Assembly: GCF_019972835.1 (NCBI RefSeq)
Contig: NZ_BPPB01000005.1
Location: 205,732-269,731 of the forward strand
Reading direction: 5' to 3'
DNA: 64,000 nucleotides
Source: Lactobacillus laiwuensis
Lineage (GTDB): Bacteria; Bacillota; Bacilli; Lactobacillales; Lactobacillaceae
The position numbers and the translations under genes were made by a program. The notes under the pieces were generated by a model. It worked only from the letters and a program-made list of their open reading frames with translations. It had not been told where the DNA came from and did not search any database. Positions within the stretch are counted from its first letter, which is position 1. Each line of letters begins with the position of its first letter. Below are positions 54,862-63,253 of this stretch, one piece after another.

Positions 54862-56478
54862 TTATTTTACGACCACAGCGAAGGCTTCATATGGCCTTAA
54901 GTTAATGTTATTAAGTGATTGCGGTACATTATAGTTACTAATTAAAACCTGGTCAATTTTATCTGGTGCAGAAAACTGTTCAATGCTGCCTGTCAAATTG
55001 GCAACAACTAACCAGTGCATGCCTGCGAGTTCACGGTAATAAGCCAAGACGCTAGGGCTGGCGGAAACAGGAGTGAAGCTGCCATTAGTGATAATTTCGT
55101 TCTCATGACGTAACTTAATCAATTTTTGGTAGGTATAAAAAATTGATTGTGGGTCTGCTAAAGCGGCTTGAACGTTAATATCCTGATAATTGGGATTAAG
55201 TGCTAGCCAAGGCGTCCCGGTAGTAAAGCCAGCAGCAGCAGCCGCTGACCATTGCATCGGCCTGCGCGCATTGTCGCGCCCTTTAGTATTGATTGACTGG
55301 ATCAGATCTTCTTTAGTATACCCTTGCTTGAGTCGCTCATTATACATATTGATACTTTCGAGGTCTTCAACTTCAGAGATATCCTTGACTGGACAGTTTG
55401 TCATGCCAATTTCTTCACCATTATAAATATAAGGAGTACCTCGCATTAAATGTAAGGCAATGGCAAACATTTTGGCAGATTGTACCCTGTATTTATTATC
55501 ATTGCCCCAACGAGAAATGACACGGGGAAGATCATGATTTTCCCAAAACAAACTATTCCAGCCATGATTATAATCAATTTGTGTTTGCCATTTAATCAAG
55601 ACCTCTTTAAGATCGCTGGCCTTAAAGGGTTTAAGATCCCATTTTGTCTTTCCCGGCTGTTTATCAATGTTTTGATCTTCAAACTGAAAAATCATAGAGA
55701 GCTCATGCCGATCAGGATCAGAATATTTCCGGGCACTATCGAGACCAGCACTCCAGGTCTCACCAACAGTTACTACATCGCGGTTAGCTAAAACAGCTTG
55801 GTTCATTTCCTGAATATAATGATGAAGCTGTGGACCATTTTCGCGAATTTTGCGATCAGGCTCTTTGCCAATCAGTTCGATTACGTCCATTCGGAAGCCG
55901 CCAATGCCTTTATCAAGCCAGAAGTTCATCATGTCGTATATTTTGTGCCGTAATTTTGGATTTTGCCAATTCAAATCTGGTTGTTGCGGGGCAAAAAAGT
56001 GGAGGTAATACTGGCCCGTTTGAGCATCAAATTGCCAAGCAGAACCTGAAAAGTCAGATTTTAAATCGTTAGGTTCATGACCGGCAACAGGATCACGCCA
56101 GATGTAAAAATCACGGTAAGGATTATCTTTACTTTTGCGTGCCTCAATAAACCATTGATGTTGATCAGAAGTATGATTAACAACTAAATCCATGATGATC
56201 CGAATGCCGCGTTTTTTAGCCTCACTAATCAACTTATCCATGTCTTGCATAGTGCCATATTGCGGATCAATCGCTTCATAATCAGCAATATCATAACCAT
56301 TATCGATGCCGGGAGATTTGTAAATTGGCGAAAGCCAAATTGCATCTATTCCCAATTTTTGCAAATAGTCCAAGTGACTTATAATGCCGGGTAGGTCTCC
56401 AATACCGTCACCGTTACTGTCTTGGAAAGATTTGGGATAGATCTGATAAATTACTGCATTTTTCCACCATGGTGTCAT
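54862..56478 (-). CDS. GH13 alpha-glucosidase (oligo-1,6-glucosidase type)
   Basis: The 538-residue cytosolic enzyme has IYQIYPKSFQDSNGDGIGDL, VVNHTSDQH, the nucleophile Asp in GGFRMDVIEL, the acid/base Glu in TVGETWS and the transition-state Asp in WENHDLPR. It resembles GH13_31 enzymes for isomaltose, sucrose or short maltodextrins. The Val after the first catalytic Asp (MDVI) is the residue associated with alpha-1,6 preference in this group. GGAGA precedes the ATG at 56478. A LacI-type operator at 56546 ties it to the maltodextrin regulon although it is 12 kb away. Confidence 0.88.
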   Translation of the reverse strand: MTPWWKNAVIYQIYPKSFQDSNGDGIGDLPGIISHLDYLQKLGIDAIWLSPIYKSPGIDNGYDIADYEAIDPQYGTMQDMDKLISEAKKRGIRIIMDLVVNHTSDQHQWFIEARKSKDNPYRDFYIWRDPVAGHEPNDLKSDFSGSAWQFDAQTGQYYLHFFAPQQPDLNWQNPKLRHKIYDMMNFWLDKGIGGFRMDVIELIGKEPDRKIRENGPQLHHYIQEMNQAVLANRDVVTVGETWSAGLDSARKYSDPDRHELSMIFQFEDQNIDKQPGKTKWDLKPFKASDLKEVLIKWQTQIDYNHGWNSLFWENHDLPRVISRWGNDNKYRVQSAKMFAIALHLMRGTPYIYNGEEIGMTNCPVKDISEVEDLESINMYNERLKQGYTKEDLIQSINTKGRDNARRPMQWSAAAAAGFTTGTPWLALNPNYQDINVQAALADPQSIFYTYQKLIKLRHENEIITNGSFTPVSASPSVLAYYRELAGMHWLVVANLTGSIEQFSAPDKIDQVLISNYNVPQSLNNINLRPYEAFAVVVK

Positions 56479-56515
56479 CTTAATTCTCCTTTGCAATCGC
56501 TCACATTTTCAGTTA

Positions 56516-56560
56516 ATTATAACACTGCAAGATAGGAAAAATTATTGTTACCGGTATCTG
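56516..56560 (-). promoter_or_regulatory. Promoter with LacI-type operator for the second GH13 gene
   Basis: On the minus strand CAGATACCGGTAACA (56560-56546) differs from the malP and malL sites at only a few positions, and a perfect TATAAT (56521-56516) lies 25 bases downstream. Confidence 0.6.
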
Positions 56561-56561
56561 A

Positions 56562-57635
56562 TTAAAGTCCTAAATCTGCAATTAATTGCACTGCCTCTTT
56601 ATCATCACCAAGCTGCAATAGGGCATCTTTTAAGCATAACATTGGCTTGCCGTCACGGTCGGGTGTTGTTTGGGCATGAGCCAAAGAACTGAGAATGGCT
56701 TCGTGCACAATATCTACCGTAATCCTAAAGTAGCGGTCAATTTTGTCATCAGTAATTGCCTGAATCGTGCTTAATTCATGGTCAGGGAAATGACTTACAC
56801 GGTTAGCAGTAGAAAAAGCCAGAGTAATCTCGCCACTGCCGTTGCCGCTAAATGAGCCGCTGCGTGTGATGCCGATACCGGAACGTTTGGCAATGCGTTT
56901 TAATTGTCTTGAGTTGAACGGAATATCGGTAGCAATTATTGTAATAATACTGCCTTTTTCCTTACTGTCTTTGTTATCCATAAACTTTTTACCAATGGCA
57001 TGACCATAAATGTTCAAATCAGCACTGAGGCCAAAATTGGACATGACTAGCGCACCCATTGTGAAGGTTTTGCCGTCAATTTCTACTTGTCTTGAAGCAG
57101 AACCAATGCCGCCTTTAAGTTCATAGCAGCGCATACCTGTACCGCCACCAACGCCACCTTCAGCGAAATCTGCACTAGCAGCGGTAAAAGCATCGTTGAC
57201 ATCCTCTTCGGTGACGCCTAAATCCCGAATATGGTTAATCGAACTGTCATTGCACTCCATGATGATCGGATTGACACTACCAGTTGAAAGGCCAATTTCA
57301 GGATTTTCAGCCAGCATCCTTTTGACTAAAGCCATTGAGGCGGTACCGACACTGAGTGTATTGGTCAAAACCAGGGGTGTTTCAATTGTACCCAGCTCGT
57401 TAACTTGAATGAGTCCTGTGCTTTTGCCAAAGCCGTTAATTACATGTGCAGCAGCCGGCATCTTTTCGCGAAAGATATTGTCCGGGCAAGGATTGATTAC
57501 AGTGACACCAGTTCTGAGTCTGTCAGTGACAATCGTCTTGTGGCCAACGGTAATGCCCGCAACATCAGTGATTAAATTTTTTGGTCCAGGCTTAGTATCG
57601 CTAAGCGCAAATAAAAGCGGTTTGTTAAGTCCCAT
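56562..57635 (-). CDS. P1-family (DmpA/BapA-like) aminopeptidase
   Basis: The 357-residue protein belongs to the S58 family of self-processing beta-peptidyl/L-aminopeptidase-D-esterases: NLITDVAGITVGHKT at the start, NGFGKSTGLIQVNELGTIETPLVLTNT (span 68-94), and FAEGGVGGGTGM before the processing region. In DmpA the chain is cut before a Ser that becomes the nucleophile; here the aligned stretch reads VMSNFGLSADLN, so the exact cleavage site is unclear. It has no signal peptide and stands alone. Confidence 0.82.
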   Translation of the reverse strand: MGLNKPLLFALSDTKPGPKNLITDVAGITVGHKTIVTDRLRTGVTVINPCPDNIFREKMPAAAHVINGFGKSTGLIQVNELGTIETPLVLTNTLSVGTASMALVKRMLAENPEIGLSTGSVNPIIMECNDSSINHIRDLGVTEEDVNDAFTAASADFAEGGVGGGTGMRCYELKGGIGSASRQVEIDGKTFTMGALVMSNFGLSADLNIYGHAIGKKFMDNKDSKEKGSIITIIATDIPFNSRQLKRIAKRSGIGITRSGSFSGNGSGEITLAFSTANRVSHFPDHELSTIQAITDDKIDRYFRITVDIVHEAILSSLAHAQTTPDRDGKPMLCLKDALLQLGDDKEAVQLIADLGL

Positions 57636-57703
57636 TTTTACTCCTTTTGTGTTTAAAAATTTTCTTCTTTTATTAAAACGGTTCGTTTATTTTTATGCAA
57701 GAC

Positions 57704-57735
57704 AAAAAATTCCGTCACTTATGACGGGTTTTTTG
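57704..57735. terminator. Bidirectional-looking terminator
   Basis: CCGTCA (57712-57717) / TGACGG (57722-57727) with A and T runs on either side lies between the end of the LPXTG gene and the P1 peptidase gene. Confidence 0.65.
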
Positions 57736-57744
57736 AATTTGCAA

Positions 57745-59691
57745 TTATCCTTTTTTCTTTTTACTAAAGTAGTGGGGAAGCAGGCTTCTAATGAGCAACA
57801 GCAGGCCTAACAACAGCACAATTATTTGTGAACGTTCATTAGTGCCAGTTTGTGGCAACTCTTCTTCTTGGCCATTGTTGGTGATAAGTATTGGATTAGT
57901 GGAGTCAGAATCACGGTCAGAGGATTTGAAAATAGTATAGTTCTCAGTAACACCATTCTTGTTGAGCCTGTGCTTATTTTGGGACTCATTAGTTTGTGAA
58001 GTCCCTTTTTGGCTAGGGTTATTACTGGATGAATTTGTGGGACCGTTTTGATCATTTTTTTCAGGTATGGCATTATTTTGAGCATAAATATAAGTTACGC
58101 TTTGCGGTGCAGTGCTGAAAAAACCGGTGGCATTCTCAGGCCTTACTTTTAAAGTATAACCCGGGACTTCGACAACACCAGTAGTATAGCCGTCACCCAT
58201 ATTTCCTTGTAATATCATTTCAGGTGCAATTTGATTGCCGTTTTCATCTTGATAATAGACGGTAACATCTGCAGCTTTAATTGGTGTGATGGTAGAGTTG
58301 GATTCTGGGTCAGCAGAATAAATAAATTCGATGTTCTGCGGCTGATCAGTGAAAACCCCAGTGGCATTATCTGGGACTTTCTTTACGATATATCCCGGAA
58401 TTGTCTTCGCAGTCACTTTATAATCAGCGCCCATTTTGCCCTTCAAACTAATTTCAGGTGCAAATGCTCTTTTACTAGTATCCAAGTAAGAAACAGTAAT
58501 AGGATTACCTGGTCGAATATAAGTGTCACCAAGAATGTCGTGAGCATGGGCAATTAAGACTTTGGACGAATATTTATTATTTCCTTGTGGTGCATCTTCG
58601 TTGCCCTTGCCGATATTGACCCAAGTTCCTGGAGTGTTAAGATGTGTATCATTAATATATGTACTTTTACCTAGTTTAAGGGTGTTTAATTTATCAAGTC
58701 CATCTAACATATAACCCTTATCAATATTAGGATCTATGACAAAACTTCTGAGATCAAGTTCTTTTAAGCTACTACAATTATTAAACATTCCATTCATATC
58801 AATTACGTTAGACGTGTCGAATGATGATAAATCCAACTTGGTTAAGCTGGAGCAATCCTTAAAAGTCCAAATCATTTTTTTAACTTGGCTAGTATTAAAC
58901 TTACTAAGATCTAAAGCAGTTAAGCTTGAACATCCACTGAACATGCGACTTATATCATCCACCTTGGCTATTGTGAAATCAGGTGAAAACTTAATGCTCT
59001 GTAAGTTTTCACAATCTTGAAACATGCTCTCTGCGTGGATAGTATTAGCAGTATTAAAACTTGATAGGTCCAGACTAGCTAATTTACTGCAGCCCGCAAA
59101 CATAAAAGACATATTATTAACTTTGCTGGTCTGCAAATTAGCAATGCCATCTATGCTGGTTAAATTTTGGCAATTCGCAAACATGTACCGCATATCACTG
59201 GTAGCAGATGTATCAAGATTTTCTAAGCCAGTGATTTTAGTTAAATTAGTTAAGTCCTTAAACATTTCCGAAGCTGAGCCAATCTTTAGTTGACCGGTAA
59301 ATTTAACTTCTTGGATATCATCACTATTAATACCGTTAATGTGAGCTAAAGAGTCCGGTTGACCTACACAGCCACTGGGGACGGTAATTACATGGTTGCT
59401 ATAACTGACATCAAGATTGCCCCATTTAAATTTAGTAGCACTTGGAGCAGTCGACTCTGCAATTTTTGGCTGAAGTTGTCTTTGAGAGTTTGGTTGCTTC
59501 TTACTCCTTAACTTAGAATTAGCATAATTGGTATTATTAGTTTGTTTATTCTTGATTTGTGCTGAAGAGGACAGGGATGGATCTGCTTTAACTGTTATAG
59601 AGTTAACAGTTAGTGAACTTAAAATTGCTGTAGCAATACTGAAAAACATTGTTGCTGTTTTGGTTCGCATAGGTTTCTTTTTCTGGCTCAT
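57745..59691 (-). CDS. LPXTG surface protein with DUF285/BspA-like and MucBP-like repeats
   Basis: The roughly 648-residue protein has a signal peptide (TATMFFSIATAILSSLTVNS), a low-complexity linker, and about six BspA-like DUF285 repeats of the form LTKLDLSSFDTSNVIDMNGMF (residues 150-340). Two MucBP-type repeats follow (VSYLDTSKRAFAPEIS and VYYQDENGNQIAPE), then a Ser/Asn/Gln linker, LPQTG, a hydrophobic segment and KKKKG. It is sorted to the wall by sortase and may bind mucin or other glycans. The ATG at 59691 is preferred because AAGGA directly abuts the earlier ATG at 59703. Confidence 0.85.
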   Translation of the reverse strand: MSQKKKPMRTKTATMFFSIATAILSSLTVNSITVKADPSLSSSAQIKNKQTNNTNYANSKLRSKKQPNSQRQLQPKIAESTAPSATKFKWGNLDVSYSNHVITVPSGCVGQPDSLAHINGINSDDIQEVKFTGQLKIGSASEMFKDLTNLTKITGLENLDTSATSDMRYMFANCQNLTSIDGIANLQTSKVNNMSFMFAGCSKLASLDLSSFNTANTIHAESMFQDCENLQSIKFSPDFTIAKVDDISRMFSGCSSLTALDLSKFNTSQVKKMIWTFKDCSSLTKLDLSSFDTSNVIDMNGMFNNCSSLKELDLRSFVIDPNIDKGYMLDGLDKLNTLKLGKSTYINDTHLNTPGTWVNIGKGNEDAPQGNNKYSSKVLIAHAHDILGDTYIRPGNPITVSYLDTSKRAFAPEISLKGKMGADYKVTAKTIPGYIVKKVPDNATGVFTDQPQNIEFIYSADPESNSTITPIKAADVTVYYQDENGNQIAPEMILQGNMGDGYTTGVVEVPGYTLKVRPENATGFFSTAPQSVTYIYAQNNAIPEKNDQNGPTNSSSNNPSQKGTSQTNESQNKHRLNKNGVTENYTIFKSSDRDSDSTNPILITNNGQEEELPQTGTNERSQIIVLLLGLLLLIRSLLPHYFSKKKKG

Positions 59692-59920
59692 TTTGCTAGT
59701 CATTCCTTGATTATAAAATAAACATATATATGATTAATATTTTTCTTATACTTAATTGCCCTTATTATACAATTCATTAAACTTAATAACATCATTTATA
59801 CATTCTGAGGCCATAGTTTGTGATTTTATGGCTTCTGCATGTATAAATAATTTGATGATAGATAGAAATATTGAAAAAGAGTCAATACTCTTAGATAAAT
59901 TTATTAATTTTTGAGCATAG

Positions 59921-59964
59921 AAAAAGAACTCAATTAGCAGTTTTAACTACTAGTTGAGTTCTTT
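59921..59964 (-). terminator. Terminator of the SLAP surface-protein gene
   Basis: AAAGAACTCAATTAG (59923-59937) / CTAGTTGAGTTCTTT (59950-59964), one mismatch, is followed on the minus strand by T residues. The rest of 59704-59920 shows nothing else I can name. Confidence 0.8.
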
Positions 59965-59991
59965 CTATTTATAAAGTAAATCTCTTAATTT

Positions 59992-61695
59992 TTAAAAGTT
60001 TGCTTTCTTGACAAATTGGTTCTTGCCTACGATGTAGTATAACTTATTGTGCATCTTAATAGCACCACCGTAAGTTCTAACTTTCTTATTCTTCTTAAGG
60101 ACTTTGTGACCATAACGTTTAACTTTGTTATTAGCTTTCTTAGTGTAAATAAAGGCATTATGCTTTAATTTACGGTTGATGCCAGTAACATTATTAGCCT
60201 TAACAAAACGGTTCTTGCCTAAAGCATAGAACTTCTTGCCGTTAATGGTCTTAGTACCATAAGTGGTAATAGTTTTGCCAACGAAGTATTCACCTTTTAC
60301 ACGCTTGCCTTTTTGGTTAAAGATATAAGCGTTGTGGGTAACAACTCTCTTAACACCTTTTTTGGTATTCTTAACTGGCTTCTTGTTGTCAGCAGTAGGC
60401 TTAGTTGTATCTTGCTTGTTAGTATCCGTCTTATTAGTGTTTTGTTTGTCAGTCGTATTAGATGTGTTGTTACCTGAGTTGTTAGTAGTATTACTTGGAG
60501 TTGAAGGTGTGCTTGGAGTTGAAGGTGTGTTTGGTGTAGTTGGAGCAGGTTTGGTGGTAGTGTATTCACCTACATAATCAGTAGCATCATTTTTACCGTC
60601 AAACTTCTGCATAAGTTCTACTGAACTTAATCCTTTGTCCTTATTGTCCTTACTATCCTTTAAGAACCAAGTAGTCTTAGTCTTTCCACTAGTTAGACTC
60701 TCTTCTACTGAACCAGGGAGTCCTGAATTGTTAATGATATTGCCTGCACCAAGTTTAATATCACTTAAGCTATCCATACCTGACAACATATCTTGATCAA
60801 TGGTATTTGTTTGATGAGATGGCTTTGCAGTACCTTTATTATCGTCGGTATTGTTAGTGTCAGAAACATTATCTTGAATGTTTTCATCATGTTTAGCCAT
60901 CTTAAAATTACTAATGTCTAGGGATGTCAAAGCCTTATCACCCTTAAACATTTCCCACATCTTAGTAACTTTTTCGGTGTTGAAATTTTTCAAGCCATCA
61001 ATTTTAGTTAAACTTGAATCATTACTAAACATATAAGACATGTCTTCTACTAAATCTGTCTTAAAGTTGGATACATCTAAAGTACTTAATGCTTCATCAT
61101 CAAAGAACATACCCATCATGTCAGTTACACTACTAGTGTCAAAGTTTGACAGGTCTAATGAAGTTAATTTAGGATCACTAGCAAACATTTGTTTCATGTT
61201 AGTGACTTCTTTTGTATTGAGGTTCTTTAATCCCCCAATTTTCTCCAAGTTTGGTAAACCGGCAAATAAGGAACTGGCATCACCTTTGAAAGTAACCGCA
61301 CCATCAATTTTAATGGTTTGAATTTGATCGGTATCAACACCATCAATATTCCAAGCTATTTGGGCAGGATTGATAGGGTTATCTTCACTAACTTTGTAAT
61401 CATTGTCAATTGTACCGGCTTTAATAGTTAAAGTCTTAGTCTTTTCATCATAACTGCAATTGTCTTTAGTCCATTTTGAAGGCAACAGCATATTTGAATC
61501 ATCTTCGCCAGCGTTATCACCAGAATTAGCTGGTATTGTCGGCTTTGTATCAGCTGGCTTAACAGGTTGCTCTTCCTGTGATTCGGCAGCCTTAGCTGCA
61601 ACTGGATTGGTAGCTATGACACTTAAGGCAGCAACTGCCATACTAGTAAATAATATTTTTTTACCTTTATGATAAAAATTATTGTGCTTACTCAT
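59992..61695 (-). CDS. Surface protein with DUF285 repeats and C-terminal SLAP anchor
   Basis: The 567-residue protein has a signal peptide ending near VAAKAAES, an LRR-like DUF285 region (about residues 150-260, units like LTSLDLSNFDTSSVTDMMGMF), a TPSTPSTPS and Asn/Thr-rich spacer (about 375-420), and two SLAP domains at the end (HNAYIFNQKGKRVKGEYFVG and HNAFIYTKKANNKVKRYG). SLAP domains bind the cell wall without a covalent link, as in S-layer-associated proteins of the acidophilus group. It shares the DUF285 module with its LPXTG neighbours but uses a different anchor. Confidence 0.88.
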   Translation of the reverse strand: MSKHNNFYHKGKKILFTSMAVAALSVIATNPVAAKAAESQEEQPVKPADTKPTIPANSGDNAGEDDSNMLLPSKWTKDNCSYDEKTKTLTIKAGTIDNDYKVSEDNPINPAQIAWNIDGVDTDQIQTIKIDGAVTFKGDASSLFAGLPNLEKIGGLKNLNTKEVTNMKQMFASDPKLTSLDLSNFDTSSVTDMMGMFFDDEALSTLDVSNFKTDLVEDMSYMFSNDSSLTKIDGLKNFNTEKVTKMWEMFKGDKALTSLDISNFKMAKHDENIQDNVSDTNNTDDNKGTAKPSHQTNTIDQDMLSGMDSLSDIKLGAGNIINNSGLPGSVEESLTSGKTKTTWFLKDSKDNKDKGLSSVELMQKFDGKNDATDYVGEYTTTKPAPTTPNTPSTPSTPSTPSNTTNNSGNNTSNTTDKQNTNKTDTNKQDTTKPTADNKKPVKNTKKGVKRVVTHNAYIFNQKGKRVKGEYFVGKTITTYGTKTINGKKFYALGKNRFVKANNVTGINRKLKHNAFIYTKKANNKVKRYGHKVLKKNKKVRTYGGAIKMHNKLYYIVGKNQFVKKANF

Positions 61696-61858
61696 TATTT
61701 GTCCTCCCTTTTTTCATCTTAATTTCATAATCTCACAGTTAAGTATACACACATATCTCTTATAAATCAATACTTTTATAAGTAATTTCGTATATATAAA
61801 AAATTTTTACATCATACGAGTAAATAAAACTTGACTCACATTCATAAAATTTGCTTAC

Positions 61859-63081
61859 TCACGGAAAAATAGATGTAACTAAATCTAAACTAATATTTTT
61901 ACGGTTAATCCAAGTTCCAATTGAACTGATAAATATGGCTAAGTTACCGAAAAGTAAGGTAACTAGTCGACTTTTTTCATATAAACCAGTCTGCGGTAAA
62001 GCTTTAGTATTTTACTTATGAGCAGCAGCTACAGTTTTAACACCATTTTCATTATTAGAAAGCTTGGTTGACTTTAATGATGGTGTAATTTTAGCGGGGG
62101 AATTATCACCTGTTACTTCAGAATTAGGGTTAGATTCAGGAGTAAAGCTTTGCCCGTTTTTATCAGTAGGTGTTGTATTAGGTGGGGTATCTGCTTGATT
62201 AATTTCATTTTCTGATGCCTTGGTATAAACGTAAACAACATCTTGCGGATTTTTGGTGAAGAAACCAACAGCATTGTTTGGTCGAAGCTTCAAAAGGTAG
62301 CCAGCAGCAGTTATAGCAGGAGTGACATATCCGTCACCTATATATCCAGTGATAATTTTGTTTGGAGCAATTTCGTTGCCATTTTCGTCTTGATAATGAA
62401 CAGTGACAGATGAAGAGGACAAGTTGGGTTTAACCGGAGTTGGCTTTGGTTTAGGATCGGGCATAACAGGTGTCGGATCAACAGGCTTAGGATCGGGATC
62501 CGTGATTGAAACAGCAGTATAAGTACCAGGTTTTGAACCATCGTATTGTGCAATTAGCTCAGCTGATGAGAACTTTTCGCCATTATATGACCATGTGACT
62601 GGTGTATTTAATCCTGTAATTTTAATAACTGTATTAGAACCGAGTTTTAAAGTGTTGAGACTGGCTAAATCAGATAACATATCACCTGTATTAACACCAT
62701 TAGATATAGTAAATTTGCTAATATCAAGGTTTTTGAGATTTTTGTCACCAGTAAACATTTTTTGCATATTATAAACTCTGCTCGTATCAAAGCTTGACAA
62801 ATTCAAATTAGTTAGTTTTGAGCAATACGCAAACATTGCCTGCATATTGGCAATTTTCGATTAGGTTTATTATTCAGATAATCGGCAGAAACTGCGTCAT
62901 TGTTTGTTTTGGTAGAAGCTAAAGTGGAATTAGATTTAGGATTAACAACTTTCTTAGTCAAAGTGCTGTTAGTTACCTGGTTTTCCGGTAATTTATCCGC
63001 TTGAACAACTTGCGAATTGATGCAAAACAATCCCAATGTTGCGACTGCTACACTGCTATATAATGTTTTTTGTTTATTCAT
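61859..63081 (-). pseudogene. Broken LPXTG surface-protein gene (DUF285, MucBP)
   Basis: A signal peptide start (MNKQKTLYSSVAVATLGLFC, RBS AGGAA) is open to 62812. Near 62855 the coding shifts to another frame, which begins directly in the middle of a DUF285 repeat (KIANMQAMFAYCSKL), so the first repeats are deleted. The second part has a MucBP repeat (VHYQDENGNEIAPNK) and ends at a TAA at 62012. In the same frame, four codons later, ALPQTG, a membrane segment and WINRK follow up to a TGA at 61859. The gene thus has both a deletion/frameshift and a stop just before its sorting signal. Confidence 0.8.
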
Positions 63082-63189
63082 AATTTTTCCTATACTACTA
63101 ATATAAAAAGTGTTCATAAATAGTATATTAGGATATAAATTACAGGCCAAATAAACATTTTTAATATATAAATAAGTCGATGTTTACAT

Positions 63190-63234
63190 AAAAAATACTT
63201 CGAAAAGCGATGTATACTTCACGAAGCATTTTTG
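63190..63234 (-). terminator. Terminator of the last surface-protein gene
   Basis: ATACTTCG / CGAAGCAT with a 19-base loop, followed on the minus strand by a T run. Confidence 0.6.
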
Positions 63235-63253
63235 CAATTAGTATTGATTTTAG

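Noticed and set aside
60480..60540. Short tandem repeats that could be mistaken for a CRISPR-like array
   Set aside because: They code for a TPSTPS spacer in frame with the surface protein; units are short and without distinct spacers.
60332..60577. Plus-strand hydrophobic frame of 81 codons within the SLAP protein gene
   Set aside because: It is the antisense of the Thr/Asn/Pro-rich spacer; such low-complexity regions give long shadow frames.
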